This document shows, in pieces, positions 26,472-36,686 of a DNA stretch of 64,000 bases. The stretch comes from Pseudomonas sp. SCA2728.1_7 (GTDB lineage: Bacteria > Pseudomonadota > Gammaproteobacteria > Pseudomonadales > Pseudomonadaceae), in contig NZ_CP073104.1 in NCBI RefSeq assembly GCF_018138145.1, positions 1,054,001-1,118,000 of the forward strand. The letters run 5' to 3'. Within the stretch, counting starts at the first letter, position 1; each line of letters opens with the position of its first letter. The notes beneath the pieces are model-generated. The model saw only the letters and a program-made list of their open reading frames with translations, did not search any database and had not been told where the DNA came from. Position numbers and translations under genes: made by a program.

Positions 26472-27551
26472 CTACGCCTCTACTCGGACCGGTGTGGCAG
26501 CAGATTCCTGACTGACATCGTCCAGACGCTCGACTGTGTAGGCTACCCGCACGGTCGTGCCATCGTGCTCACGCCAGAATCGGTGCGGCACGATAAAGAT
26601 CAGCGGCTTTCCCGCCGTTTCCCGCGTGATTTCGCGGTCATCCCGGTGATTGAAAAGATCTCCGTCGCACTTGAGATACACCAGCTCACCTTCATGCGTC
26701 TGTGCATTACCAATCACGATGGTCACCCCGTCGATCGAATCCTCTTTCAGCAACACGCCATCTTCAGCTTCAAGCACGTCGGGAGCGTCCAGCTCACCAC
26801 GAAGGAACGGCGTGACGAGGATTCTTGCCGACTCGGATTCTCGAACCGCGCCACCGGACTGTTCCACTCGATAGCGCACCGACACCTCACCACCGAGATG
26901 TGCAGCGATGTGCGCCCCGTCAACCCAAAATGACAGCACGTCAGCGACAGCAAAGGTTTCGACCTTCAGGCTGTCGCTGAACGTTGCCGGCATTGCTTCA
27001 GCGCCCCACAGCAATGTGACCCGATCCCCCGCCGCCATTCGGGCATAAGGCTGAAGCACGACAAGCGTGCCGTCCGCCACTCGCTCCGGATCCAGTGTTC
27101 CCCTTATCGCTCCCTCGACAATTGGTGCAAGCAACTGCGGCCGTGTATCTCCCACCGACAATTGCACGCGTGCAGATAACGCTGGGACTGACGAGCTCGC
27201 ACTGAGCAGTTTCCAGTAAACCTCCAGCGAACCGCCATCCAGTGCGGCGATGTGCATGCCTTTGATAACGAAAACGACATCCTTGCCGACCTGGGCTTCG
27301 CTGACATAGCGCACCATTTCATGCTGATAGACGAAGCCTTCTATATCCAGCCCCTCCCAACTCAACAGCAACTGGTCGCCACAGGTCATGTTTGCATAAG
27401 GCGCGATACGCACAACAACCTTGCACAGCGAAGGATCAAGCACCGTCCCCCCCGGATAATCAAGGGTCGCCGCGGGCAGTAGTTCGCTCGAAACACAGGG
27501 AGTGACGGGGTGGCGCATCCGGTAGCAAAACTCGACTTCGTGCGTGTTCAT
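26472..27551 (-). CDS. Three-repeat protein, probably beta-sandwich modules
   Basis: A 359-residue protein of unknown function. After about 30 residues it contains three related units of about 110 residues, each with a start like LDP-x-L/V...VVxxxPYAxMxxGDxxxLxW and an end like F-x-V-x-G-x-H-I-A-A-x-x-G-G-x-x-x-V-x-Y. Units begin near residues 37, 148 and 265, and the third is the most divergent. The pattern suggests tandem Ig-like or similar beta domains. No signal peptide is clear. The start MNTHEVEFCY is chosen because GGAG lies 6 bp before it; the frame is open for 180 bp upstream. It may be a surface or toxin-associated protein, which is a guess. Confidence 0.65.
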   Translation of the reverse strand: MNTHEVEFCYRMRHPVTPCVSSELLPAATLDYPGGTVLDPSLCKVVVRIAPYANMTCGDQLLLSWEGLDIEGFVYQHEMVRYVSEAQVGKDVVFVIKGMHIAALDGGSLEVYWKLLSASSSVPALSARVQLSVGDTRPQLLAPIVEGAIRGTLDPERVADGTLVVLQPYARMAAGDRVTLLWGAEAMPATFSDSLKVETFAVADVLSFWVDGAHIAAHLGGEVSVRYRVEQSGGAVRESESARILVTPFLRGELDAPDVLEAEDGVLLKEDSIDGVTIVIGNAQTHEGELVYLKCDGDLFNHRDDREITRETAGKPLIFIVPHRFWREHDGTTVRVAYTVERLDDVSQESAATPVRVEA

Positions 27552-27887
27552 TAGTGGCTCCATTCCTTGGAAAAACGCCGCATTCATGGACGGCGTCGAC
27601 AGCCAACATTTAACGCGCTTCCCGATATTTTCGATGTCAGCCCGATCCGCCGCAGACACCCGGCAAACGCCTCCAGCGGGGTAGGCAAAAGTGAGCAAAA
27701 CCGCCCTCAACCAAGCGAAAGATGTCCTCAACTTCCGATTCGGATCTCACAAGTATCTGAAAATTCGTACAGCCCCTAGTCCAGATTCAACGGCCAAGAG
27801 AAGCCTCTTCTTACTTCTTCAACGGGATGAGTGTTTTAGAGTGGCCTCCGGATTCCCCCGATGAACTTCTGTGAAAAAGGTAAGAAC
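27552..27887. other. Divergent promoter region, no gene seen
   Basis: 336 bp between the three-repeat gene and the lipase gene, transcribed away from each other. I see no conserved motif, hairpin or coding frame with an RBS. Confidence 0.5.
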
Positions 27888-28757
27888 ATGCAACGGAATG
27901 CTTCAACTCGCTATCCCATCCTGCTGGTACACGGTCTGTTCGGATTCGAGCGCATCGGTCATTTCGAGCTGTTCCATGAAGTAAAGGACGCTCTGAAGAT
28001 GGCCGGCAGCCGAGTGTTTGTTCCCCACCTTTCCGCCACTCATAAAAACGAAACAAGGGGTGAACAACTGCTTGCACAGATTGATCGTGTTCTGCGAGGC
28101 ACAGGTGCCGACAAAGTCAACCTCATCGGCCACAGTCAAGGAGCACTGGCTGCCCGATACGCTGCGGCGCTCGCGCCACACGCCGTAGCTTCGGTGACTT
28201 CCGTCAGCGGCCCGAATCACGGTTCGGAGCTGGCCGATTTTCTGCGCAAGGCATTAGTGCCTGGACGACTGCCAGAGGCGGTCGCCCAGAATGTGGCGAC
28301 ACTGTTTGGCAATTTTCTTTCGTTGCTCAGTGGCAGTGTGACGCTGCCGCAAAACGCTTTGGCGGCGCTGAATGCGCTGACGACCGAAGGCGTGGGCGAT
28401 TTCAACGACAGGTTTCCGCAGGGGTTGCCCAGCACCTGGGGCGGGCACGGCGCGGAACAGGTCAACGGTGTGCGCTATTACTCCTGGAGCGGCGTCCTGC
28501 CCGCCGACAGTCCGTCGACACTCGATCCGACCCGAAACGTATGCCATGCGCTGTCGCAATATTTCATGACCGAGACCGAACAGAATGATGGTTTCGTCGG
28601 CCGTTTCAGCTCTCACCTGGGGCAAGTGATCCGCTCCGACTATCCGCTGGACCACTTGAACAGTCTGCGTCGCTCGGCCGGCCCCGTGACTGCGCTGCCC
28701 GACCCGATTGAACTGTACGTTGAACACGCCGAACGTCTGCGTGCCGCGAATCTCTGA
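27888..28757 (+). CDS. Triacylglycerol lipase, P. fragi type (family I.1)
   Basis: A 289-residue alpha/beta hydrolase lacking a signal peptide. It reads TRYPILLVHGLFGFERIG at the start (oxyanion region), NLIGHSQGALAARY (nucleophile Ser83), ETEQNDGFVGRFSSHLG (Asp234) and DYPLDHLNSL (His256). This closely follows the known P. fragi lipase. Such enzymes are made without a classical leader and need no Lif chaperone gene nearby, and none is present. AAGGTAAG precedes the ATG at 27888; an ATG 27 bp earlier is less likely. Confidence 0.92.
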   Translation: MQRNASTRYPILLVHGLFGFERIGHFELFHEVKDALKMAGSRVFVPHLSATHKNETRGEQLLAQIDRVLRGTGADKVNLIGHSQGALAARYAAALAPHAVASVTSVSGPNHGSELADFLRKALVPGRLPEAVAQNVATLFGNFLSLLSGSVTLPQNALAALNALTTEGVGDFNDRFPQGLPSTWGGHGAEQVNGVRYYSWSGVLPADSPSTLDPTRNVCHALSQYFMTETEQNDGFVGRFSSHLGQVIRSDYPLDHLNSLRRSAGPVTALPDPIELYVEHAERLRAANL

Positions 28758-28854
28758 CCAAAGCCACGGACAACCGAACGGAACTTTGCCGAGAATTCGC
28801 CCACTGAATCCGGTAGGCTCCACACTTTACTGAAATAGATTGGAGAGTTTCCCC

Positions 28855-29136
28855 ATGGCTAAAGCCACTGCCCGCCACATCCTGGTTTCCAGCGAAGACA
28901 AGTGCAACGAACTCAAGGCCCAGATCGAAGGCGGCGCCGATTTCGCCGAAGTCGCAAAGGCCAACTCCACCTGCCCGTCCAGCCGTCAGGGCGGTGATCT
29001 GGGTTCGTTCGGTCCTGGCCAGATGGTCAAGGAATTCGACACCGTGGTCTTCAGCGCGCCAATCAATGTCGTGCAAGGTCCGGTGAAGACTCAGTTCGGT
29101 TATCACCTGCTGGAAGTCACCAGCCGTCAGGACTGA
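28855..29136 (+). CDS. Parvulin-type peptidyl-prolyl isomerase
   Basis: A 93-residue stand-alone parvulin domain (PpiC type) that speeds cis-trans proline isomerisation in the cytoplasm. ARHILVSSEDKCNELKAQIE, STCPSSRQGGDLGSFGPGQM and TQFGYHLLEV are the signature segments. TTGGAGAG about 8 bp upstream supports the ATG at 28855 rather than one 15 bp earlier. It is monocistronic with a terminator behind it. A paralogue lies at 48781-49056. Confidence 0.93.
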   Translation: MAKATARHILVSSEDKCNELKAQIEGGADFAEVAKANSTCPSSRQGGDLGSFGPGQMVKEFDTVVFSAPINVVQGPVKTQFGYHLLEVTSRQD

Positions 29137-29157
29137 TCCGTCGCCTGATTGCTCACC

Positions 29158-29186
29158 AACGGCCCGCCTTCTGGTGGGCCGTTGTG
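29158..29186 (+). terminator. Terminator of the parvulin gene
   Basis: Stem AACGGCCCGCC/GGTGGGCCGTT with loop TTCT, followed by TGTGTTT, 22 bp after the stop. Confidence 0.7.
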
Positions 29187-29269
29187 TTTCAGTTACATAT
29201 ACGGCTGGCGACTGACGCGCCTCTCGCGTACAACTTGCGCTTATCGATTTCCCGGTTCCAAGGCTGACA

Positions 29270-31138
29270 ATGCGACTGGTTTTCCCCACATTGATGCTCA
29301 CCGCCCTCGCCCTGCTGACGGGCACCGCCGGCGCGAACGCTGCACCGCAACACGCGTTGACCGTTTATGGCGAACCCGCCAAGTACCCTGCCGGTTTCAG
29401 CCACTTCGACTACACCAACCTGCAAGCGCCCAAGGGCGGGACGATGCGCCGTTCGGCCATCGAGATCGGCCACTTCGACCACATCCTTCCTTATATAGAC
29501 AAAGGCATCGGCGTCACGCAGATCGATGGTTTGCTCTATTCGCCGTTGGCTCAGCGTTCGCTGGACGAGCCTTACACGGTTTACGGACTGGTCGCGCAAA
29601 AGATGGAGCGCTCGGACGATGGTCTGTCGCTGCGGTTCTTCATCAATCCCAAGGCACGTTTTGCTGATGGCAAGCCGATTACCGCCGAAGACGTACGCTA
29701 CACCTACGATTTATTGATGACCCAGGGCAGCCTGCGTTATCGCACCCAGTTTGCTGACGTCAAAGGCGTCGAAGTGGAAGGCCCGTTGACCGTGCGTTTC
29801 GACTTCAAGAGCAATGAAAACCGCACCCTGCCACTGGACATCGCGACCCTGCCGGTATTCCCCGAGCATTGGTGGAAGAGCCGCGATTTCGCCGGGGGGG
29901 GCGGCTATGAACCACCACTGGGCAGCGGCCCTTATCGAGTCGGAAAAGTCGATTCAGGGCGCAGCATCACCTTTGAACGCAACGCTGACTGGTGGGGCAA
30001 GGATTTGCCGGTCAGTCGCGGTCTCTACAACTTCGATCATTTCAGCATCGAGTACTTCGGCGATACCGATGTCGCCCGGCAAGTGCTGCGCGGTGGCGCC
30101 TACGACTACAACCGCGAGTTCTCGGCCACCGGCTATTCAATCGGCTACGACAGCCCGGCGCTGAGCGACGGACGCCTGCAAAAGGCGCATCTGGCCACCG
30201 AGGCGCCCCAGTCGGCCCAAGGCTTTGTGTTCAATCTGCAAAAACCCATGTTCGCCGATCGCCGCGTGCGCCAGGCACTGGCCATGCTCTGGGACTTCGA
30301 GTGGAGCAACCGGCAGATGATGCGCGGTATGTATATCCGCCAGCAGAGCTACTTTTCCAACACGCCACTGGCGGCAAGCGAACTGCCCGATGCGCAGGAA
30401 CTGAAAATCCTCGAACCGCTGCGCGACCAGGTTCCCGACGAAGTCTTTAGCAAAGTCTTCGAGGCGCCGAAAACCGACGGCAGCGGCCTGATCCGCGATA
30501 AACAGTTGCAAGCCCTCGAACTGCTCGAACAGGCCGGCTGGAAACCGGATGGCGATCAACTGGTGAATGCGCAAGGCGAGCCGCTGAGCTTCACCTTCCT
30601 GGTCAGCCAGAACGGTATGGATCGCTTGCTGCTGCCGTACAAACGCACGCTGAAACAGATCGGTATCGACCTGAACATCCGCCGTATCGACTCCTCGCAA
30701 TACGTCAACCGGCTGATGAGCCGTGACTACGACATGATCGTCACCGGCTACCCGGTCAGCACTTCGCCGGGAGGCGAGCTGCTCAATTACTTTGCTTCCG
30801 CGTCGGCCAACGACCCGGGCGCGAACAACTACATGGTGTTGAAAAACCCGGCGGTGGATACGTTGATCAACGGTCTGATTCGCGCATCCACGCAGTCCGA
30901 CATGCTGCATTACGCCCATGCCCTGGACCGGGTGCTGCAATGGAATTACTACTGGATTCCCAACTACTATCCGCCGGGCACGTCGACGGTGTGGTGGAAC
31001 CGCTTCGGCATACCCTCAGTGCAAGCCAGCAATGACGAAGCCATCGAGAGCTGGTGGGAAATCAGCAGCACGCCGCTGACCAATCAGCAGATGACCGCCG
31101 AGAAAATCGCCCGTGGCAGACCCGGAGGACCGCACTGA
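29270..31138 (+). CDS. yejA: Peptide ABC transporter substrate-binding protein (YejA-like)
   Basis: A 622-residue periplasmic SBP_bac_5 protein with a signal peptide ending AGANA/AP (about residue 25). The mature start [20 protein letters not shown] and the [10 protein letters not shown] segment are typical of YejA. It should capture short peptides (E. coli YejABEF also imports microcin C-type compounds). It is first of a four-gene operon; its stop overlaps the yejB start (TGATG). Confidence 0.93.
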   Translation: MRLVFPTLMLTALALLTGTAGANAAPQHALTVYGEPAKYPAGFSHFDYTNLQAPKGGTMRRSAIEIGHFDHILPYIDKGIGVTQIDGLLYSPLAQRSLDEPYTVYGLVAQKMERSDDGLSLRFFINPKARFADGKPITAEDVRYTYDLLMTQGSLRYRTQFADVKGVEVEGPLTVRFDFKSNENRTLPLDIATLPVFPEHWWKSRDFAGGGGYEPPLGSGPYRVGKVDSGRSITFERNADWWGKDLPVSRGLYNFDHFSIEYFGDTDVARQVLRGGAYDYNREFSATGYSIGYDSPALSDGRLQKAHLATEAPQSAQGFVFNLQKPMFADRRVRQALAMLWDFEWSNRQMMRGMYIRQQSYFSNTPLAASELPDAQELKILEPLRDQVPDEVFSKVFEAPKTDGSGLIRDKQLQALELLEQAGWKPDGDQLVNAQGEPLSFTFLVSQNGMDRLLLPYKRTLKQIGIDLNIRRIDSSQYVNRLMSRDYDMIVTGYPVSTSPGGELLNYFASASANDPGANNYMVLKNPAVDTLINGLIRASTQSDMLHYAHALDRVLQWNYYWIPNYYPPGTSTVWWNRFGIPSVQASNDEAIESWWEISSTPLTNQQMTAEKIARGRPGGPH

Positions 31139-32199
31139 TGTGGGGTTACATACTGCGGCGCCTGCTGCTGATCATCCCGACGCTGGTGATCATCCTGCTG
31201 GTCAATTTCGTGATCATTCAGGCCGCACCCGGCGGTCCGGTAGAACAGGCCATCGCCCACCTGCAAGGTATCGGCGGCGCCAGTGTCGGTGGCGGCGCCA
31301 GCGAAACCATGAGCGGCACCTCCCGTGCCAGTCGCGGCCTCGATCCGCAACTGATCAAGGACATCGAAAAACAGTACGGCTTCGACAAACCGGCTCACGA
31401 ACGCTTGTGGCTGATGTTGAAGAACTACGCGCAACTGGATTTCGGCAAGAGCTTCTTCCGTGGCGCGACAGTCACCGACCTGATCCTGGAAAAAATGCCG
31501 GTGACCATTTCCCTCGGGCTGTGGGCGACGCTGATCACTTATCTGGTGTCGATCCCGCTGGGGATCCGCAAGGCTGTGCACCATGGCAGTCATTTCGATA
31601 TCTGGAGCAGCACGGCGATCATCATCGGTTACGCGATGCCAGCGTTTCTGTTTGCGATGTTCCTGATCGTGGTGTTTGCCGGCGGCACGTCGCTGAACTG
31701 GTTTCCGGTGCGCGGTCTGGTGTCGGACAACTTCGAATCGCTGTCGACCCTCGGTAAAATCGCTGATTATTTCTGGCACCTGGTGCTGCCGGTCACGGCG
31801 CTGGTGATCGGTGGTTTCGCCACACTGACCATCCTGACGAAAAACTCGTTTCTCAATGAAATCACGCGCCAGTACGTGGTGACCGCGCGGGCCAAAGGCC
31901 TGAGCGAGCGCCGCGTGCTCTACGGGCATGTGTTCCGCAACGCGATGCTGCTGGTGGTGTCCGGCATCCCGCAGGCATTCATCAGCGTGTTCTTCGCCGG
32001 TTCCTTGCTGATTGAAGTGATCTTCTCCCTCGACGGTCTCGGGCGCATGAGCTACGAAGCTGCGGTTTCGCGGGACTACCCGGTGGTGTTCGGCTCACTG
32101 TTCATCTTCACCCTCTTCGGCCTGCTGATAAAACTGGTCGGCGACCTGTGTTACACGCTGGTCGATCCGCGTATCGACTTCGCCGCGAGGAACGCCTGA
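31138..32199 (+). CDS. yejB: Peptide ABC transporter permease (YejB-like)
   Basis: A 353-residue inner-membrane permease of the DppB/OppB class. One N-terminal helix ([20 protein letters not shown]) precedes a longer periplasmic insertion than in DppB, a YejB trait, then five helices with the EAA loop [20 protein letters not shown]. Translation is coupled to yejA and yejE through TGATG overlaps at both ends. Confidence 0.94.
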   Translation: MWGYILRRLLLIIPTLVIILLVNFVIIQAAPGGPVEQAIAHLQGIGGASVGGGASETMSGTSRASRGLDPQLIKDIEKQYGFDKPAHERLWLMLKNYAQLDFGKSFFRGATVTDLILEKMPVTISLGLWATLITYLVSIPLGIRKAVHHGSHFDIWSSTAIIIGYAMPAFLFAMFLIVVFAGGTSLNWFPVRGLVSDNFESLSTLGKIADYFWHLVLPVTALVIGGFATLTILTKNSFLNEITRQYVVTARAKGLSERRVLYGHVFRNAMLLVVSGIPQAFISVFFAGSLLIEVIFSLDGLGRMSYEAAVSRDYPVVFGSLFIFTLFGLLIKLVGDLCYTLVDPRIDFAARNA

Positions 32200-33221
32200 T
32201 GTTCAAGCTCTCGCCTATGGGCCGTCGGCGCTTCGAGCGCTTCAAGAAAAACCGCCGTGGCTGGTGGTCGTTATGGCTGTTTATCGGCCTGTTTGTGCTG
32301 ACACTGGGTGGCGAGTTGATCGCCAATGACAAGCCATTGGTCGTCAGCTATCAGGACCAATGGTACTTCCCGGTCTTCAAGCGCCACACCGAGCAGGAGT
32401 TCGGCGGGCAACTGCCGTTCCAGGCGGATTATCGCAGCGACTATGTGCAGCACCTGATTCGCAAGGACGGTGGCTGGCTGCTGTTCCCACCGATTCCGTT
32501 CAGTGACGACACACCGAATTACGACCTCAACAAACCGGCGCCGAGTCCGCCGACGTCGGTCAACTGGCTGGGCACGGACGATCAATCGCGCGATGTGTTG
32601 GCGCGGGTGATTTTCGGCGCACGGGTATCGATTCTGTTTGCCCTGATGCTGACCTTTGTCAGTGCCCTGATCGGCATCGCCGCCGGTGCATTGCAGGGCT
32701 ACTACGGAGGCTGGGTCGATTTGCTCGGGCAACGCGTGCTGGAAGTCTGGTCGGGGCTGCCAGTGCTGTACCTGTTGATCATTCTCTCCGGTTTTGTCGA
32801 ACCGAACTTCTGGTGGCTGCTGGGGATCATGGCGCTGTTTTCATGGCTGGCACTGGTGGATGTGGTGCGCGCCGAGTTCCTGCGCGGACGCAATCTGGAG
32901 TACGTCAAAGCCGCCCGCGCGCTGGGCCTGAGTGATCGCAAGGTGATCTTCCGGCACATTCTGCCCAATGCGATGAACGCGACACTGAGTTACCTGCCGT
33001 TCATTCTGACCGGGGCGATTTCCACCCTTACTGCGTTGGATTTTCTCGGCTTCGGCATGCCCGCCGGCAGTGCCTCGCTGGGTGAGTTGATCGGTCAGGG
33101 CAAACAGAACCTGCAAGCTCCGTGGCTCGGGTTGACGGCGTTTTTCACCCTGGCGCTGATCCTTTCTTTATTGGTGTTCATCGGCGAAGCGTTGCGTGAC
33201 GCGTTCGACCCTCGATCCTGA
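32199..33221 (+). CDS. yejE: Peptide ABC transporter permease (YejE-like)
   Basis: A 340-residue DppC/OppC-type permease. The N-terminal segment RFERFKKNRRGWWSLWLFIG is the usual cytosolic lead and first helix. A long periplasmic loop and the segment VNWLGTDDQSRDVLARVIFG follow, then the EAA loop EYVKAARALGLSDRKVIFRH. It is coupled to yejB by TGATG and precedes yejF by 9 bp. Confidence 0.94.
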   Translation: MFKLSPMGRRRFERFKKNRRGWWSLWLFIGLFVLTLGGELIANDKPLVVSYQDQWYFPVFKRHTEQEFGGQLPFQADYRSDYVQHLIRKDGGWLLFPPIPFSDDTPNYDLNKPAPSPPTSVNWLGTDDQSRDVLARVIFGARVSILFALMLTFVSALIGIAAGALQGYYGGWVDLLGQRVLEVWSGLPVLYLLIILSGFVEPNFWWLLGIMALFSWLALVDVVRAEFLRGRNLEYVKAARALGLSDRKVIFRHILPNAMNATLSYLPFILTGAISTLTALDFLGFGMPAGSASLGELIGQGKQNLQAPWLGLTAFFTLALILSLLVFIGEALRDAFDPRS

Positions 33222-33230
33222 AGCGTGGCC

Positions 33231-34805
33231 ATGACTGACAACCTGATTGAAATCCGTAACCTCAACGTCGCCTTCCATAGCCAGAGCGTGGTGCGCGACC
33301 TGTGTCTGGACATTCGTCCTGGTGAGTGCCTGGCGTTGGTGGGCGAATCGGGCTCGGGCAAATCGGTGACCGCCCATTCGATTCTGCAGTTGCTGCCCGA
33401 AAGCGAAGCGCAAACCACTGGCAGCATTCGCTATCGCGGACAGGAACTGATCGGCGCAGATCCCAAGGTTTTGCGCGAGTTGCGCGGCAACCGCATCGCG
33501 ATGATCTTCCAGGAGCCGATGACCTCGCTGAATCCGCTGCACACCATCGAAAAACAGATTGGCGAAACGCTGCTGTTGCACCGTGGCCTCGGTGGCAAAG
33601 CAGCACAGGCACGGATCCTCGAACTGCTCGGTCTGGTGGGCATCCAGAAACCCAAGGAACGCCTCAAGGCTTACCCGCATCAACTCTCTGGCGGACAACG
33701 GCAACGGGTGATGATCGCCATGGCCCTGGCCTGCGAACCGGAGCTGTTGATCGCCGACGAACCGACCACGGCGCTCGACGTGACGGTACAGCGCAAGATC
33801 CTGCTGCTGCTCAAATCCCTGCAACAACGCTTGGGCATGTCGCTGCTGCTGATCAGCCACGACCTCAATCTGGTGCGCAGTATTGCCCAGCGCGTGTGCG
33901 TGATGAAGGCCGGGGAAATCGTCGAACAGGCGCCCTGCGAAACCCTGTTTACCGAGCCGAAGCATCCTTACAGCTGCGTGCTGCTCAACGCCGAACCCGA
34001 CGGCGAAGCCCTGCCCCGCGATGAGCGCGAGAACGTACTGGAAGTCGACGACCTGAAGGTTGAGTTCGTCGTCGGCGGCGGTCTGTTCCAGCGCAAGCAA
34101 CTCCTGCGGGCGGTGGACGGCATCAGTCTGAGCATCCAGCGTGGCAAGACGTTGGGTATCGTCGGCGAATCCGGTTCCGGCAAGTCGACATTGGGCCAGG
34201 CGATCCTGCGTTTGCTCGACTCCGAGGGCGGTATCCGCTTTCAGGGTCAGGCGCTCGACGGTCTCAATCAGAAACAGATGCGCCCATGGCGTCGACAGAT
34301 GCAGGTGGTGTTTCAGGATCCGTTCGGCAGCCTCAGCCCGCGCATGTCAGTGGCGCAGATCATCAGCGAAGGCCTGGAAGTGCATTGCGAGTCGACGGCT
34401 GATGAATGCGACGAGCAAGTCATCCGTGTGCTTAAAGAAGTCGGCCTCGACCCCGAGAGTCGCCATCGCTATCCCCACGAGTTCTCCGGTGGCCAGCGCC
34501 AACGCATCGCTATTGCGCGGGCACTGGTGCTGAAACCGGCGCTGATCCTGCTCGACGAGCCGACCTCGGCACTCGATCGCACGGTGCAGAAACAAGTGGT
34601 CGCCCTGCTCCGCCAGCTTCAGGAAAAACACGGTCTGACCTATCTGTTCATCAGCCACGATCTGGCGGTTGTGCGCGCCCTGGCCCACGACATGATCGTG
34701 ATCAAGGACGGCAAAGTGGTCGAGCGTGGCGCCAGTCATGAGGTGTTTGATGCGCCGCAGCATCCGTATACCAAAGAGCTGTTGGCGGCGGCGCATCCGC
34801 AGTAG
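33231..34805 (+). CDS. yejF: Peptide ABC transporter ATP-binding protein, two ATPase domains (YejF-like)
   Basis: A 524-residue fusion of two OppD/OppF-type ATPases. Domain 1: [42 protein letters not shown]. Domain 2: [42 protein letters not shown]. Each ends with the oligopeptide-transporter tail ([22 protein letters not shown]). A GTG six bases upstream is an alternative start. It is the last gene of yejABEF. Confidence 0.94.
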   Translation: MTDNLIEIRNLNVAFHSQSVVRDLCLDIRPGECLALVGESGSGKSVTAHSILQLLPESEAQTTGSIRYRGQELIGADPKVLRELRGNRIAMIFQEPMTSLNPLHTIEKQIGETLLLHRGLGGKAAQARILELLGLVGIQKPKERLKAYPHQLSGGQRQRVMIAMALACEPELLIADEPTTALDVTVQRKILLLLKSLQQRLGMSLLLISHDLNLVRSIAQRVCVMKAGEIVEQAPCETLFTEPKHPYSCVLLNAEPDGEALPRDERENVLEVDDLKVEFVVGGGLFQRKQLLRAVDGISLSIQRGKTLGIVGESGSGKSTLGQAILRLLDSEGGIRFQGQALDGLNQKQMRPWRRQMQVVFQDPFGSLSPRMSVAQIISEGLEVHCESTADECDEQVIRVLKEVGLDPESRHRYPHEFSGGQRQRIAIARALVLKPALILLDEPTSALDRTVQKQVVALLRQLQEKHGLTYLFISHDLAVVRALAHDMIVIKDGKVVERGASHEVFDAPQHPYTKELLAAAHPQ

Positions 34806-34841
34806 GCATCATATGCGTTCGGCTTGAAACCGGGTCGCGGC

Positions 34842-34934
34842 TTTCGCGAGCAGGCTCGCTCCCACAAGATTCACGGTCGTTTACAAAATTTGTGAACACC
34901 CCGGCCCGCTGTGGGAGCGAGCCTGCTCGCGAAA
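34842..34934. repeat. Inverted REP pair
   Basis: Two 25-bp REP units in opposite orientation, TTTCGCGAGCAGGCTCGCTC-CCACA and its exact complement at 34910-34934, separated by 43 bp. This is the common P. fluorescens-group REP doublet. It lies between yejF and the sigma-54 regulator gene. Confidence 0.9.
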
Positions 34935-34972
34935 GGGCCGGCGCAGGCAACAAACAATCAGGATCAGCCTCC

Positions 34973-36379
34973 ATGAACACCACCGAAAGCCTCAAGGACT
35001 ACCAACGGGTCCGCACCCTGGCGATCCGTTCGCTGTTCGAGATCATCGAGCAATCCAGCGAAGGCACGGTGATCGTCGATCGCGATGCCAACATCGTCTG
35101 GATGAACGAGCGTTACGCCCGGCGTTTCGGTCTCGAATCGGCTGAAGGCGCCATCGGCAAACCCTGTGAAAGCGTGATCCCAGGCAGTCTGTTGCGCGAA
35201 GTCGTGCGCACCGGGCGCCCTATCCTGCTGGATATGCAGGACACCCCGAAAGAGCCGTTGGTGGTGATGCGCCTGCCGATCCATGACGACGCCGGCACGG
35301 TGATCGGCGCGATCGGCTTTGCCCTGTTCGACGAGCTGCGCACCCTGTCGCCAATGCTCAAACGGTATTTGAGCATGCAGGAAGAACTGGCTTCGACCCG
35401 CTCCCTGCTGCGCGCCCGGCAGACCAAATACAACTTCGCCCACTTTATCGGCACCAGCGCCGCCAGCCTCGAAGTCAAACGCCGTGCCCGACGCAGTGCC
35501 AGCGCCGAGTCGCCGGTGTTGCTGCTCGGCGAGACCGGCACCGGCAAAGAGTTGCTGGCCCAGGCCATTCATGGCGCCTCGCCACGAGCACACAAGGCCT
35601 TCGTCAGCATCAACAGCGCGGCGATTCCCGAGGCGTTGCTGGAAGCGGAGTTTTTCGGCACCGCACCCGGCGCGTTCACCGGCGCCGACCGCAAGGGCCG
35701 CACCGGCAAGTTGCAGATCGCCCAGGGCGGCACATTGTTTCTCGACGAGATTGGCGACATGCCGCTGCCCCTGCAAAGCAAACTGCTGCGTGTGTTGCAG
35801 GAAAAGGAATTCGAGCCGGTCGGTTCCAACGAGGTGATTCAGAGCGACGTGCGAGTGATTGCCGCCACTTCGACCGATCTGCAAGCGGCGATCAAACGCG
35901 GTGAATTCCGCGCCGATTTGTACTATCGCCTCAACGTATTGCCGATTCAGGTGCCACCATTGCGTGAACGTCTCGATGATCTGCCGGCGCTTAGCGAAGC
36001 GATTCTGGAAGAGCTGCGCAGTCAGCACGAGTTGCACGGTGATGCGCTGGCGTTGCTTGGTCAGCACGCCTGGCCTGGGAATATTCGCGAGCTGCGCAAT
36101 GTACTGGAGCGGGCAGCGTTGCTCAGTGATGACTTGATGCTGAGCGAGCAGGATATTCGTGCGGCGATTGGTACGTTGACGCCGGTTGAGCGTGCCTCGG
36201 TGCCGACGATGGAGACGCTGGCTGACGAGACTTTTGCTCAGGCGCGGGAGCGGTTTGATCGGCAGTTGATTCAGGCAGCCCTAGCGCAATGTGCGGGGAA
36301 CGTACCGGAGGCAGCGGCTCGACTGGGGCTGGGGCGGTCGACGCTGTACAAGAAGATGGTGGCGTTGGGAATCGCTTGA
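34973..36379 (+). CDS. hbcR: Sigma-54-dependent regulator of 3-hydroxybutyrate catabolism (HbcR-like)
   Basis: A 468-residue enhancer-binding protein. An N-terminal PAS domain (about 15-130, [20 protein letters not shown]), the AAA+ domain with Walker A GETGTGKE, the sigma-54 contact loop GAFTGA, Walker [12 protein letters not shown] and arginine-finger region, and a C-terminal Fis-type helix-turn-helix ([20 protein letters not shown]) are visible. The next genes are a permease, 3-hydroxybutyrate dehydrogenase and acetoacetyl-CoA ligase, the same set controlled by PA2005/HbcR in P. aeruginosa, and a -24/-12 promoter precedes them. The symbol is assigned from this context. Confidence 0.88.
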   Translation: MNTTESLKDYQRVRTLAIRSLFEIIEQSSEGTVIVDRDANIVWMNERYARRFGLESAEGAIGKPCESVIPGSLLREVVRTGRPILLDMQDTPKEPLVVMRLPIHDDAGTVIGAIGFALFDELRTLSPMLKRYLSMQEELASTRSLLRARQTKYNFAHFIGTSAASLEVKRRARRSASAESPVLLLGETGTGKELLAQAIHGASPRAHKAFVSINSAAIPEALLEAEFFGTAPGAFTGADRKGRTGKLQIAQGGTLFLDEIGDMPLPLQSKLLRVLQEKEFEPVGSNEVIQSDVRVIAATSTDLQAAIKRGEFRADLYYRLNVLPIQVPPLRERLDDLPALSEAILEELRSQHELHGDALALLGQHAWPGNIRELRNVLERAALLSDDLMLSEQDIRAAIGTLTPVERASVPTMETLADETFAQARERFDRQLIQAALAQCAGNVPEAAARLGLGRSTLYKKMVALGIA

Positions 36380-36440
36380 GTCTCCATACAGAGATATAGA
36401 TCTCCACATAGAGACAGACACACAGGAGTGCTTCGCACTC

Positions 36441-36513
36441 ATCGCGAGCAGGCTCACTCCTACATTTTTACAGGTGTGCACATCCCCCCTGTAGGAGTGA
36501 GCCTGCTCGCTAT
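36441..36513. repeat. Inverted REP pair
   Basis: Units ATCGCGAGCAGGCTCACTCC-TACA and its near-complement at 36490-36513, 25 bp apart. This is a variant with TAGGAGTGAG instead of GGGAGCGAG. It lies between hbcR and the sigma-54 promoter. Confidence 0.85.
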
Positions 36514-36613
36514 GACGCCAAATCGATCAACACCATCTCAAAACAGAGACAAACAACTCATTTGCGATTCAATCATTCAGATTAACTTCATATATTTCAG
36601 CAACTTACATATC

Positions 36614-36629
36614 TGGCACAGTTCTCGCT
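36614..36629 (+). promoter_or_regulatory. Sigma-54 (-24/-12) promoter
   Basis: TGGCACAGTTCTCGCT matches the consensus TGGCAC-G-N4-TTGCW except at two positions and keeps the GG and GC pairs at exactly the right spacing. It lies 58 bp before the permease ATG, behind a sigma-54 activator gene, as expected for the hydroxybutyrate operon. Confidence 0.85.
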
Positions 36630-36686
36630 AACGTCTCTCCCACACCCGTTCCACCCACAAAAATAACAATTCTGGAGAGACACACC

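Noticed and set aside
28606..29325. Minus-strand frames beneath the lipase and parvulin genes
   Set aside because: Mirror frames of well identified plus-strand genes.
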